From Planctomycetota bacterium (lineage in GTDB: Bacteria > Planctomycetota > UBA1135 > GCA-002686595), in assembly GCA_029259595.1 (NCBI GenBank), contig JAJDEW010000174.1, positions 1 through 50,294 on the forward strand: a stretch of 50,294 nt of DNA, written 5' to 3'. Each line of letters starts with the position of its first letter. Position 1 is the stretch's first letter. Below, in pieces: positions 18,001-25,555 of the stretch. A program made the position numbers and the translations under genes. The notes beneath the pieces were generated by a model that was not told where the DNA came from, made no database searches, and saw only the letters and a program-made list of their open reading frames with translations.

Positions 18001-18206
18001 TTCGGCGCCTGATCGAGCACCAGGTCCCCCTTCACGCGCTTCGCACCGTGACACTCGACGCAGCGCGCCTCGAGGATCCGTACGACTTCGGCGAGCTCGG
18101 AGGCGTCGCGCGCGCTCGCAGCGGGCTCGAACCCGCCGCCGGCCAGGACGGCCGCGCCCCAGAGGAGCGCGCTCGAACAGGCGGTGGAAGCGATCGGAGA
18201 AATCAT
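15078..18206 (-). CDS. PSCyt1/DUF1549/DUF1553 cytochrome-type protein
   Basis: The 1042-residue protein begins at ATG 18206 with an export signal (MISPIASTAC..., cleavage near SARD). It has a planctomycete cytochrome c (PSCyt1) region with haem motif C49-V-E-C52-H53. A DUF1549 domain follows (FVAEKHAELGFVPSPEADRRTLARRL, then LDLARYADSQGYEKD) with a second CxxCH in FACAQCHDHKFDP. After a beta-rich insert of about 200 residues comes DUF1553 (NRFWEELFGRGLV, TPLQALTLLNDP). It is the first gene of the operon with the DUF1501 gene. These proteins are thought to be periplasmic and may be redox-active, with unknown substrate. A -10-like hexamer (TACAAT) lies about 45 nt upstream. Confidence 0.93.
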   Translation of the reverse strand: MISPIASTACSSALLWGAAVLAGGGFEPAASARDASELAEVVRILEARCVECHGAKRVKGDLVLDQAPNAELRRRLFGSASGTDGELLRRVEHADESERMPARGARLANTEIETLRSWIVAGAPWPSALAGRGSSAAEPHWAWSAPVRGELPSHGDGWARNPIDRFVAEKHAELGFVPSPEADRRTLARRLALDLIGLPPDPDDVERFVADPAPDAYERHVDALLASPHYGEARARRWLDLARYADSQGYEKDDRRTMWRYRDWVIEAFARDLPFDEFTVRQLAGDLLEDAGVEDLVATGFHRNTMVNREGGVDPEEFRVAAIVDRVNTTAAVWLGTTFACAQCHDHKFDPITQRDYYRLFAVLNQTVDDGTSDEPQIDAPTRTQAAARPALEQERAELERTLASQTPELDVALAAWEVGARAGLAEWTALAPTSARSDSGGDLLIQDDRSVLALSAEGQGLPDRDLYRFELALPPGTWSALRLEVLTHDSLPEGGPGRPSHRNFVLSELYATATTAPGQEAVDLRFASARADYEQGGYPAADAVDGDPASGWAIAGGEGVAHQLVLGFAQPLEVTATDPPATLALVVDQNYGGGHLLGRLRFALSSEVCGAPLSPALEELVRRGAARSAEETAELARRFRAFTPLLDGTRAALAAVRARLAVPTALVLRERAERRPTHVLDRGSFLSPREPVEPGFPAWLTALDAATDGESAARERATTTGDDDGPVDRLALARWLVDGSHPLVGRVIANRFWEELFGRGLVATTEDFGTEGERPTHPELLDWLALELVERDWSVKAYLRLLVTSATYRQSSKLVEGAAERDPDNRWLARGPRRRLAAETLRDLALASSGLLDPTLGGPSVYPPQPEGTWSMTYSADRWTTSTGGDRFRRGLYTFWRRTAPYPSFLVFDAPSRELSCARREKSNTPLQALTLLNDPAFLDCAGGLAQRILREGGATDVERATFGFALCTSRPPTERERTLLLELFAEELARLAADPERAAALAATMSFPLEATEPDELAAWAAWTLVANVLLNLDETVTNG

Positions 18207-18250
18207 GGAACGGGGGACGCGCGGGTCGAAAGAGCCCCCCAGCGGGCGAG

Positions 18251-18256
18251 ATTGTA
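18251..18256 (-). promoter_or_regulatory. -10-like hexamer TACAAT for the DUF1549 operon
   Basis: TACAAT on the minus strand lies 44 nt upstream of the ATG at 18206. It shares two bases with the oppositely directed TAGTCT at 18255-18260. No -35 is clear. Confidence 0.35.
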
Positions 18257-18260
18257 GTCT
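18255..18260 (+). promoter_or_regulatory. -10-like hexamer TAGTCT, leaderless arrangement
   Basis: TAGTCT ends 8 nt before the ATG at 18269, which would give a leaderless or nearly leaderless transcript. It overlaps the divergent TACAAT at 18251-18256. Confidence 0.4.
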
Positions 18261-18268
18261 CTTGTCCC

Positions 18269-19156
18269 ATGCGCGCGGTTCTCGTCTCGACCTTCGTCTT
18301 GCTCCTCGTGTTCGTTGCGAGCGGCGCACCTTCCGGTGCGTCCTGGTCGACGGATCTCGACGCCGCGCGCGCGCTCGCGCTCCGCGACGAGCGGCTGCTG
18401 GTCGTCCACGTCGCGGATCCGTCCTTGCCACTGGCAGAGCGAATGATGCGGGAGACGTTCGCCACGCGCGCGGTCCGGGGTGCGCTCGCCGAGGCGCGCG
18501 CCGTCTTGGTGCGAGTCGACCCGGCGCGCTTCCACGCATCGGACCTCGCGAGCGACACGCCGCTGGCGCTCGGCACGTTGGCCTTCAGCAGCACGGGCGA
18601 GCTGCTCGGCCGTTGCGCGGGATACGCCAACGCACGCCGCATGGAGGCCTTTCTGCGCCTCCTCGACGCGAACCGGCACGCCACCGACCCGATCCGGATG
18701 TCGCTCGCGGCGATCGAGCTCGGAGTGCCTTCCCGCGCGCGCGCCGGTATCGCCACTCTGCGACGGGCCGGACACACGCGAACGGCGGACGACCTCGAAG
18801 CGCGGCTCCTGCTCGCACGAGGAGACGTCGGTGCAGCGCGCGAGCTCTTGGGCACGGCCGCTCCACTCCCGTTCACGGCCGCACTCCTCGCCTTCGCCGA
18901 ACGCGACGTGCGCGGAACGCTGGAGGCCCTGGACGCGCTCGCCGACGAGGAATCCGCCGGCGGACTCTCACCGGCTGCGCAGCTCCTGCAGGGACGCGCG
19001 CAACACGAGCTGGGCCGCGACCGCGAGGCGTTGGCCACCTGGAACGGAGTGGTGCGACGCTTTCCTCGAAGCATGTCCGCCGTCGAGGCCGCGCTCTGGA
19101 TCGAACACGTCTTGACCCCCGATCACCATCCCGCCGGCGCGACCGGCAAGCCCTGA
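18269..19156 (+). CDS. Exported thioredoxin-fold-like protein without CxxC, with TPR-like C-terminus
   Basis: From ATG 18269 the product is 295 residues with a signal peptide (MRAVLVSTFVLLLVFVASG...). Residues about 27-130 read like a thioredoxin-fold domain: a helix of Ala-rich residues, the strand RLLVVHVADP, a METFATRAV-like helix, VLVRVDPARF, and a terminal GELLGRCAGY strand. The redox CxxC is missing (ADPSLPLAE is at that place), so a disulfide function is unlikely. The rest is helical and TPR-like, ending with RAQHELGRDREALATWNGVVRRFP. The family assignment is my inference. The gene is divergent from the DUF1549 operon and lies 12 nt before the propeller gene. Confidence 0.6.
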   Translation: MRAVLVSTFVLLLVFVASGAPSGASWSTDLDAARALALRDERLLVVHVADPSLPLAERMMRETFATRAVRGALAEARAVLVRVDPARFHASDLASDTPLALGTLAFSSTGELLGRCAGYANARRMEAFLRLLDANRHATDPIRMSLAAIELGVPSRARAGIATLRRAGHTRTADDLEARLLLARGDVGAARELLGTAAPLPFTAALLAFAERDVRGTLEALDALADEESAGGLSPAAQLLQGRAQHELGRDREALATWNGVVRRFPRSMSAVEAALWIEHVLTPDHHPAGATGKP

Positions 19157-19168
19157 GTGCCCTGCCCG

Positions 19169-20260
19169 ATGAACGCTCCAGAGAACGAACCCCAGAAAGT
19201 CGCTCGGAACCGGCCCGTGCTCGGCGAACTCTCCCCCACGACCTCGCGCCAGGTCGGGATCGGGGTCGCGACCCTGATCCTGGGCGTGCTCGCGATCCCC
19301 TGCTTCGCCGACGTGCAACAAGAGGATGCGACGCCCACGGCCACGCTCGGCACCGGCGAGCACACCTACCGCTGGGTCGAGGACTGGGGACGCTTGCCGG
19401 AAGGAGCCGGACTCGGCAACACGCACGGCTGCATCGTCGTCGACGGCCGCGGTCGCATCTACGTGAACACCGACACCGAACGCGCGGTGCTGCGCTTCGC
19501 CGCGGACGGCTCGTTCCTCGATGCTTGGGGCAAGGAGTGGGCGGGCGGCCTGCACGGCATGTGGCTCCACGAGGAAGACGGCCAGGAGTTCCTCTACATG
19601 ACGCACATCGGGCGCCACGAGGTCGTCAAGGCGGACCTCGACGGCAACGTGCTCTGGACCCTCGGCTACCCGGAGGCCTCGGGGCTCTACGAGAACGCCA
19701 ACGAGTACAGGCCCACCTCCGTGGCGGTCGCCCCCGACGGCAGCTTCTTCGTGGCCGACGGCTACGGCAAGTCGTGGATCCACCGCTACGACGCCGAGCG
19801 CCGCTGGCTGGGCGCCTTCGGCGGCCCCGGCACCGAGCCCGGTCAGCTGAAGACGCCCCACGGCATCCACCTCGACGCCCGCGGGGCGAAACCCCGCCTC
19901 ATCGTGGCGGACCGCGAAAATCACCGCCTGCAGCTCTTCGAGCTCGACGGCACGCTGATCCGGGTCGTCACGGGCGACCTGCGCCGGCCCTGCCACGTGA
20001 ACCGGCACGGCGACGACTGGGTCGTGGCCGACCTGGCGGGCCGCGTGACGATCCTGGACGCGGATTTCGAGCTCGTGACGCACCTCGGCGACCAGCCCGA
20101 CCCGGCGAAGCGCGCGAACAACGGCGTGCCGGTCGAGGACTGGCGCGACGGCGTCTTTTTCGCTCCGCACTGCGCGGCCTGGGACGCGCACGGCGACCTT
20201 TACGTCATGGACTGGTTGGCGGCCGGGCGGGTCTCGAAGCTCGTCCGCACGGGGAAGTGA
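19169..20260 (+). CDS. Exported NHL-type six-bladed beta-propeller protein
   Basis: The preferred start is ATG 19169 (363 residues), 12 nt after the previous stop; a GTG at 19157 is in frame. An N-terminal membrane anchor or uncleaved signal (about 29-45) precedes a beta-propeller with NHL-like blades. Typical blade phrases are GCIVVDGRGRIYVNTDTERAVLRF, TSVAVAPDGSFFVADGYGKSWIHRYD, and PHGIHLDARGAKPRLIVADRENHRLQLF. NHL propellers include binding proteins and peptidyl-hydroxyglycine lyase-like enzymes; nothing here fixes a reaction. Co-directional spacing suggests co-transcription with the upstream gene. Confidence 0.8.
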   Translation: MNAPENEPQKVARNRPVLGELSPTTSRQVGIGVATLILGVLAIPCFADVQQEDATPTATLGTGEHTYRWVEDWGRLPEGAGLGNTHGCIVVDGRGRIYVNTDTERAVLRFAADGSFLDAWGKEWAGGLHGMWLHEEDGQEFLYMTHIGRHEVVKADLDGNVLWTLGYPEASGLYENANEYRPTSVAVAPDGSFFVADGYGKSWIHRYDAERRWLGAFGGPGTEPGQLKTPHGIHLDARGAKPRLIVADRENHRLQLFELDGTLIRVVTGDLRRPCHVNRHGDDWVVADLAGRVTILDADFELVTHLGDQPDPAKRANNGVPVEDWRDGVFFAPHCAAWDAHGDLYVMDWLAAGRVSKLVRTGK

Positions 20261-20429
20261 GGCCCGCGACGAGCGCCGGCTCACAAAGCCCGCCGCGGCG
20301 GGAAGAAAGGACGCACTGTCCCGTCGCAGCCGCGTCCGGTTCCCCCGCCGCGCCATGCTCCGCCCCACGGCCCGCGACCTGCCCAAGGGACAGGCGGGCC
20401 ACCGCCACGGTCGAGAACAGGATCGAATC

Positions 20430-21260
20430 ATGAACCCGAGCTTTCCGAGCGCCCTGTGCGGCCTCGTCCTCGTCGCCTGCACGTCGAGTCCGCCCGCCCC
20501 ACCGCCCGCCCTGCCCCTGCCCAAATCCGCCTTCCTGGGAACGATCTCCGTTCTGGAGCGCGTGCACGCCTCCGACGCGGAGTTCGGGCCCGTTCTGATC
20601 CGGGCGCTCGAGAGCGACTACGTCGATGACATCCGGGCGGCGGACGATGGCGTGCGCGTCGTGCTCGACGTGACGACGATCGGTCCCGACGTCGGGGCGG
20701 CGATCGAGCGCTTCGACGGACTGAACGAGCGGCTCCAGGAACGCCTGCCCCCGAGCTCCGGCCGGGTCTACACCCGCGACCGTTCGCGCGCCGCGCTCGA
20801 GGGCATCGGCCGCAGCGTTTGGCGTGAGGTGAGCGAAGCGGCGGAGCGCGATTGGTTGTCGTATTCCGATTCCATCATCGTCTGGGTCGACCCGCAGCGT
20901 TCCTCACACGCGGAGCCGATCCTCGACGACTCTGCCGCTCCGGCCGATGCCTTGGCCTTCGTCCAGGAAGCCGCCCGACACCCGACGGTCGGGATCGGCG
21001 AACTGGAGACCTTCGTGCGCTCGGAAACGCCCCGGCCGGGCATCCTGCGCCACCACCTGGAGATGCGCCCGCTCGACCTGGACGCGCGCCTGTCCAAGGA
21101 ACAGATCGGCGCCTTTCTGTACCGGCTCGAGGCCTTGAGCCCGATCGTCAAGGTCACCCACATCGCGGTCATTCGCGCCCATGGCGTGACCGGCGACGAC
21201 TTCGGCGAAGACGCCTGGACGTTCGAGGCGGAACTTCTTTTCCAAGAGCTCGACACCTGA
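20430..21260 (+). CDS. Lipoprotein of unknown function
   Basis: From ATG 20430 the product is 276 residues, with a short signal ending in LVACTSS, a good lipobox, followed by a Pro-rich linker. The remainder is an alpha/beta region with no family I recognise. An internal pattern (LEMRPLDLDARLSKEQIGAFLYRLEAL...IVKVTHIAVI) resembles the ferredoxin-like folds of pilus or secretion-system assembly proteins. No neighbouring secretion gene supports that reading, so the function is left open. Longer in-frame starts exist upstream (20355) but would bury the signal. Confidence 0.7.
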   Translation: MNPSFPSALCGLVLVACTSSPPAPPPALPLPKSAFLGTISVLERVHASDAEFGPVLIRALESDYVDDIRAADDGVRVVLDVTTIGPDVGAAIERFDGLNERLQERLPPSSGRVYTRDRSRAALEGIGRSVWREVSEAAERDWLSYSDSIIVWVDPQRSSHAEPILDDSAAPADALAFVQEAARHPTVGIGELETFVRSETPRPGILRHHLEMRPLDLDARLSKEQIGAFLYRLEALSPIVKVTHIAVIRAHGVTGDDFGEDAWTFEAELLFQELDT

Positions 21261-21327
21261 CCGACGCGGACCTCCGGCGCGGCGCCAGATCTCCTCCGGG
21301 ATCTCCCCCGCCTCCCGAATCCCGTGG

Positions 21328-21333
21328 TATCTT
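21328..21333 (+). promoter_or_regulatory. -10-like hexamer TATCTT
   Basis: TATCTT lies 51 nt upstream of the GTG at 21385. It could serve a leadered transcript for the two-gene unit that follows. There is no clear -35. Confidence 0.25.
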
Positions 21334-21372
21334 CCTCGTGGGGGAACGAGTCGGGGGTCCCGTTTCCGCTTC

Positions 21373-21377
21373 GGAGG
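21373..21377 (+). promoter_or_regulatory. Ribosome binding site GGAGG deciding a GTG start
   Basis: GGAGG stands 7 nt before the GTG at 21385 and favours it over the ATG at 21445, although the latter has a weaker AGGGA seven bases upstream. Confidence 0.55.
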
Positions 21378-21384
21378 CTGCGTC

Positions 21385-22371
21385 GTGACGACGGAGCGTT
21401 CCGGGGCTTCGCCACCCAGGGAACTCGTAGTCAGGGAATTGCACATGGTTCGCCGCTCATCGTCACGGTCCACCGACCGCCGAGCCTTCCGGGTCGGTTA
21501 CGCCGACATGTCCGCCGAGGCCGAAGCCGAGGCCGAGTCCAATTCGGCCTGGAACGCACGCTCCGAAGCCGCGCTGTCGCCGGCCGCACGACGCCGCACG
21601 CCGCGAACCGAATCCGATCGTGGTTTCGACGGCTTCGAGTCCGCTCTGGGGCGCGCGATCGAACGCGCCGTCGGTCAGCACCTGCCGTTCGCCGACGACA
21701 CCGTGAAGCGCGCGCTCTTCGACTACATGAAGGAAGAGATGAACGGGGCGAGCGCGACCGCTACCGAGCCTCTCCCCACGCTGAAGGAAGCCGTCCCTGC
21801 GGCCCCGGTCATCGACCTCAGCTTGCCGCCGTGGGACCAGGAAGACGTCGAACCACAGGCACCGACCGGCGAGGTCGCCGTCCTCGAGGCCCCCGCTCCG
21901 AGCGTCACGCCTCCCACGCAACCGACGCGGCAACCGACGCGCCGCGAGCTTCCCGTCCTCTCGCCGGACATCCCCCGTACACCGACGGAAGCCGAGATCC
22001 GTCAGCGCGTCTACGCGATCTTTTCGAAGCACGTCGGCTTCGAGGGCCGCGGACAGCTGGAACACCGCGTCGTCAGCATGTTCCTGGATGCCGCCCGGCA
22101 CGAAGCGCGCCTCGTGCGTTCGACGAACCGGACGGTCTACAGCGACCACATCGACCTCCTGCGGCGACGCGTGCGCAAGCTCCTCTCAGCCGTCGGCGAG
22201 GTCCGCGACCTCGTGCGGGTCGCGCATGGCGCGGCGCGCGTCGAGACCGGTGTCGAGTCGACCTTCCGCACCGTGCAAGGGCTCGACCAGATGGACGCCA
22301 ACAAGCAGGCGAAGACCGGCATGCTCGACGACATCTTCAACGAGAACCTGCGGCTGCAGAAGCGCGGCTGA
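21385..22371 (+). CDS. Hypothetical protein, low-complexity N-terminus and helical C-terminus
   Basis: The product is 328 residues from GTG 21385 (a GGAGG site is 7 nt upstream) or 308 from ATG 21445. There is no signal peptide, so it is probably cytoplasmic. The first ~100 residues are charged and Ala/Glu-rich; residues about 115-205 are Pro-rich and likely disordered. A helical region follows (PTEAEIRQRVYAIFSKHVGFEGRGQLEHRVVSMF and on), ending in a coiled-coil-like segment and DANKQAKTGMLDDIFNENLRLQKRG. I do not recognise a family. The next gene starts 3 nt after the stop, so the two form an operon. Confidence 0.7.
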   Translation: MTTERSGASPPRELVVRELHMVRRSSSRSTDRRAFRVGYADMSAEAEAEAESNSAWNARSEAALSPAARRRTPRTESDRGFDGFESALGRAIERAVGQHLPFADDTVKRALFDYMKEEMNGASATATEPLPTLKEAVPAAPVIDLSLPPWDQEDVEPQAPTGEVAVLEAPAPSVTPPTQPTRQPTRRELPVLSPDIPRTPTEAEIRQRVYAIFSKHVGFEGRGQLEHRVVSMFLDAARHEARLVRSTNRTVYSDHIDLLRRRVRKLLSAVGEVRDLVRVAHGAARVETGVESTFRTVQGLDQMDANKQAKTGMLDDIFNENLRLQKRG

Positions 22372-22374
22372 TCG

Positions 22375-22674
22375 ATGAAGAAGTACGCGGCGCGCGTCGC
22401 CGGCGTCCTGGTGGCCTTGCTCGTCGCACACGGGCTGTTGATCGCCGCGGACGATCCGGTCGATGCGCTCTATGAGCAGGCGGAGAGCATGGGCTGGAAG
22501 CACACAGAGATCGAGCTGCTCAGCATCCGCACCGAGACGACGGGCTTCGCCCGCACGTCCGAGGCCCGTTTTCGGATCAAGAACGAAGGCAGCCCGCACC
22601 GCTTCCTGGTCGTCTCGGCCAACAAGCCCTTTCACTTCTTCGACTGGAACCTCGTCGAACTACGAACCGAGTAG
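22375..22674 (+). CDS. Small exported hypothetical protein
   Basis: A 99-residue protein with a clear signal peptide (MKKYAARVAGVLVALLVAHGLLIA, cleavage near AAD) and a mature part of about 75 residues that looks beta-rich (TEIELLSIRTETTGFARTSEARFRIKNEG). No family is recognised. It starts 3 nt after the previous gene, so the pair is probably translated together, linking a cytoplasmic helical protein with a secreted one. Confidence 0.7.
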   Translation: MKKYAARVAGVLVALLVAHGLLIAADDPVDALYEQAESMGWKHTEIELLSIRTETTGFARTSEARFRIKNEGSPHRFLVVSANKPFHFFDWNLVELRTE

Positions 22675-22732
22675 CCCGGTCGCCGCCGTGTCGTTCGACG
22701 CGGCGTGCGCGTCCCCTTCCCGGAGCGCGACC

Positions 22733-23020
22733 TCAGAGCAGCGGCGCCCGCCCATCCGCGCGACCGTCCTCGAGATCCACCTGCCGCAACCGTTCCGCGA
22801 ACTCCTGGTGCGTGCAGACGCCCTTCTCCACCAGAAGGCGCTGCATCGTCTTGGCGGCCAGCGCGAGCTCACCGAGCATCCGTTCGAGACGCTCGGAGTC
22901 GACGCCACCGCCGCTCGTGCGCACGGCCGAAACCTCGGCGCGCGCCTGAGCGGCCTCCTGACGCGCCTTGTCGATCTGAGTGTGTTGGTAGATGTCGAAG
23001 ATCCAGTTGATGAGTCCCAT
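22733..23020 (-). CDS. Small coiled-coil protein with amphipathic N-terminus
   Basis: A 95-residue protein starting MGLINWIFDIYQHTQIDKAR. The first 14 residues could form a membrane-binding amphipathic helix. Residues about 15-65 are a charged Ala/Glu/Arg-rich helix with coiled-coil character, and the C-terminus contains LVEKGVCTHQEFAERL. An AGGAG site stands in front of the ATG (ccaggagcgtctcATG). The family is not recognised. It lies on the same strand as, and 105 nt downstream of, the DUF2461 gene. Confidence 0.65.
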   Translation of the reverse strand: MGLINWIFDIYQHTQIDKARQEAAQARAEVSAVRTSGGGVDSERLERMLGELALAAKTMQRLLVEKGVCTHQEFAERLRQVDLEDGRADGRAPLL

Positions 23021-23125
23021 GAGACGCTCCTGGGGTCGAAGGGAAAGGGGGATGGGAACGGTGTCCGTCGCCAGGCGCAGGCCCGGCGCGGAATTCGGAC
23101 GCCGCGACCGCGCGTGCGGCGATCG

Positions 23126-23824
23126 TCAGAAGGGTAGCTCGAGCGCTTCACAGAGGAAGCGCACGAGCGGCACTCCCGTACGCGCGCGGTGGACGAAGGC
23201 ACGCGCGAAGTCCGGGCGACAGATCTCCGCCTGCGTGAGCGGGGCGACGGCGATGAAGTCCTTGCGCATCAGGTCGACGACGTGCGGGTGCTCGCGATCG
23301 AAGCCCCGCGGCGGTCGCTTCAGGCTCTCGCCCGCAAGCTCGAAGTCGCGCCGGAAGGCGGCCGACGCGGTGGCGGCCTTCCAGGCCGCACTCTGCGCCA
23401 CGATGGATGCACGGATGCGACGCGCGGTCGTGGCATCCGGATGCCAGATGCCGAAGCCCACGAACGAATTCCGGGGCTCGAGGTGGAGGTAGAAGCCGGG
23501 TGCGTGCACGTCCTTGGCGTCTTCGTGCCGAAACTGGATCCCGACGTGGGTCTTGTAGGGCCGCTTGTCGCTTCCGAAGCGCACGTCGCGGTGGATCCGA
23601 AAGAGCGAACCGCCAACCGGGCGCGGGTCGGCCCGCACGTGCGCGGAGATCCGTGCCCAGTGCGGGGCCGTCGCGGCGATGAACTCGAGCGCCGGCCCGC
23701 GCACCTCGTCGTCGTAGCGTCCGCGGCGGGCCTGGAACCAGGTTCGGTCGTTGTTCTCGGCGAGCTCCCGCAAGAAGCGGAAGAGGGCCGGACGGAACGG
23801 GTGCTCGGGCAAAGGGTTTTTCAT
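23126..23824 (-). CDS. DUF2461 (TIGR02453) family protein
   Basis: The 232-residue protein matches the DUF2461/TIGR02453 family along its whole length: FRFLRELAENNDRTWFQARRGRY at the start, then SLFRIHRDVRFGSDKRPYKTH with the conserved RIxRDxRFxxDKxPYK core, FYLHLEP, and a C-terminal FL-E-A-LEL tail. The function of the family is not established. It is of normal length and appears intact. An AGGAG-like sequence precedes the ATG, and a TAGGTT hexamer lies 27 nt upstream. Confidence 0.9.
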   Translation of the reverse strand: MKNPLPEHPFRPALFRFLRELAENNDRTWFQARRGRYDDEVRGPALEFIAATAPHWARISAHVRADPRPVGGSLFRIHRDVRFGSDKRPYKTHVGIQFRHEDAKDVHAPGFYLHLEPRNSFVGFGIWHPDATTARRIRASIVAQSAAWKAATASAAFRRDFELAGESLKRPPRGFDREHPHVVDLMRKDFIAVAPLTQAEICRPDFARAFVHRARTGVPLVRFLCEALELPF

Positions 23825-23885
23825 GGTGGCTCCTGGAGCGGGCCCGCGCCCAACCTAACAGTCATCTGCGAGCAGGCCGACCCGG

Positions 23886-24719
23886 TCAATGCCGAAAGAG
23901 GAGGTCGACGACGAGCGGGTCGTGGTCCATCGCTCCGCTCCGCCGTCCCCGAACCACGCCCCCGGAGTCACGCATGAAGTCCATGGGCGACGCGAAGAGA
24001 TAGTCCAGCCGTCGGTCGGGGTCGGCCGTGGCGCCACACGTGCGGCAGAAGTCCTCGAGGTCGCGCGCGAGGTAGTTGTACGTCTCGACGTCCTTGTGCG
24101 AGTCGTCGGTGAAGAGGTCGCGACGCTTGTCGAGGTCGAGATCCAGGTTCAGATCCCCGCCCAGGAGGCACGGCTCGCCGCGGGGAAGGCGGTCCGCCAG
24201 GTAGCCCAGCATGGCGTTGCGCTCCTCCGCGGCGAACGCATCCGCGTGGACGTTGGCCACGGTCATGAGGCGCTGGTCGAGGTTGAAGCGCGTGAGGTGT
24301 CGGCGCGCCGTGCGCTGACCGTAGGGCATGGGCAGGAAGGTACCGCGCGGTGCGAGGGTCACGACGCAGCGGCCCACGGCTCCGACCTCGGAGGGCAACG
24401 TGGCGATCCAGCCCGGTCCGAGGGCGGCGCGCAATGCCTCCGCTTGGTCCCCCCCGGCGACCTCCTGCAGCAGCACGAGATCGGGCCGCAACTCGCGCAG
24501 GACATCGACCACGTGCGCCACGTTCCGGGGCCGCAGGGCCGAAGCTCCCTCGGCCACCCCTTCGCCCACGTTCCAGGTCACGACGCGCAGCACGTCCGTG
24601 TGCTTGCGCGCCGGATCGAAGGCGGCGTCGCCGAGGCCGGCCGGGGCGTAGCCGAACCCGAGGGCGATCGCCGCCAGGAGGAAGAGCAGCCGCTCGAGCG
24701 CGGCGCCGGAGCGACGCAT
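23886..24719 (-). CDS. Endonuclease/exonuclease/phosphatase family protein
   Basis: From ATG 24719 the product is 277 residues. An N-terminal hydrophobic segment (MRRSGAALERLLFLLAAIALGFGY) implies export or a membrane anchor. The EEP fold motifs are all present in order: VVTWNVGEG (Asn), LVLLQEVAGG (Glu), NVHADAF, LLGGDLNLD (Asp-x-Asn), RRLDYLF, and MDHDPLVVDL (terminal Asp-His). This superfamily cleaves phosphodiester bonds in nucleic acids, sphingolipids or inositol phosphates; the substrate here is unknown. Its start overlaps the stop of the ABC permease gene (TGATG), making it the third gene of the ABC operon. Confidence 0.85.
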   Translation of the reverse strand: MRRSGAALERLLFLLAAIALGFGYAPAGLGDAAFDPARKHTDVLRVVTWNVGEGVAEGASALRPRNVAHVVDVLRELRPDLVLLQEVAGGDQAEALRAALGPGWIATLPSEVGAVGRCVVTLAPRGTFLPMPYGQRTARRHLTRFNLDQRLMTVANVHADAFAAEERNAMLGYLADRLPRGEPCLLGGDLNLDLDLDKRRDLFTDDSHKDVETYNYLARDLEDFCRTCGATADPDRRLDYLFASPMDFMRDSGGVVRGRRSGAMDHDPLVVDLLFRH

Positions 24720-25555
24720 CACGCCTCCTCCCGGGAACGAAAGCGGCGGAAGGCGAGCGCGGCGAAGAGGCACGCGAAGCCCGCGAGCTTCGAAGCATCC
24801 TTCACCAAGCCGGTCCAGTCGAGCTCCTCGCGGAACAGGCCGCGCCAGTACGGCATGTAGCTCGTGAAGAGCCAGGGCCGCAGCTCCTGGAAGAAGTGGA
24901 TCTCGGCGACGACGTAGAGCACGAGGTAGATCGAGACGGACGTCCCCACGGCGTTGACGGCGCTCTTCGCGTGGGTCGAGATCCACAGGCTGAACGTGAG
25001 CGGCACGGCGAGCGCCAGGGTCGCGGCCGGCCAGGCGAGCAGGAAGCGGGCGAGCGCTTCCGACTGTTCGAGATGCTGACGCCGGTCGGTCATCTGCAAC
25101 ACGCCCGGATAGAGGTCGAGGTCGCCCCAGCCGACGGCGAAGAGACCCAGGACCAAGGCCAGCCCCAGCAGGAGCCCCGTGATCCCGGCCGCGAGAGCCA
25201 TGGACAGGGCGAGCTTCGCCAAGAAGAGCCGGGCCCGCGAGAGCGGACGCGTCAGGAGCATGTGCAACGCGCCCGAGGACGTATCGCCCGCGACTTGCAC
25301 GCCTCCCTCGGTGCAGACGAAGACCGGCAAGAGCAGCAGGAACCCGAAGTAGAAGGCGTAGAGCGCGAACGTGAGCCCGTTGAAGTAGGAACGGTTCTCG
25401 TACGTGTAGCCGAAGTCCGCGCCACCGCTCGTCTTCGTCTGAGCGTACGTGTAGAAGCCGACCAGCATCAACACGAGGAAGAAGGCCAACCCGAAGGCCG
25501 CCAGGTACGGTCGGCGCGAGCGCCACAGACGCAGGTTCTCGAGGCGCAGGATCAT
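24719..25555 (-). CDS. ABC-2 type transporter permease
   Basis: A 278-residue membrane protein with about six predicted helices (near 18-39, 61-82, 112-145, 168-190, 198-220 and 250-270). Between helices 2 and 3 it has the cytoplasmic segment DTSSGALHMLLTRPLSRARLFLAKL, typical of ABC-2 permeases. It would form the channel for the ATPase encoded just upstream; the ATPase stop overlaps this start by ATGA. The exported substrate cannot be deduced. A loop containing YTYENRSYFNG lies after helix 1. Confidence 0.88.
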   Translation of the reverse strand: MILRLENLRLWRSRRPYLAAFGLAFFLVLMLVGFYTYAQTKTSGGADFGYTYENRSYFNGLTFALYAFYFGFLLLLPVFVCTEGGVQVAGDTSSGALHMLLTRPLSRARLFLAKLALSMALAAGITGLLLGLALVLGLFAVGWGDLDLYPGVLQMTDRRQHLEQSEALARFLLAWPAATLALAVPLTFSLWISTHAKSAVNAVGTSVSIYLVLYVVAEIHFFQELRPWLFTSYMPYWRGLFREELDWTGLVKDASKLAGFACLFAALAFRRFRSREEA

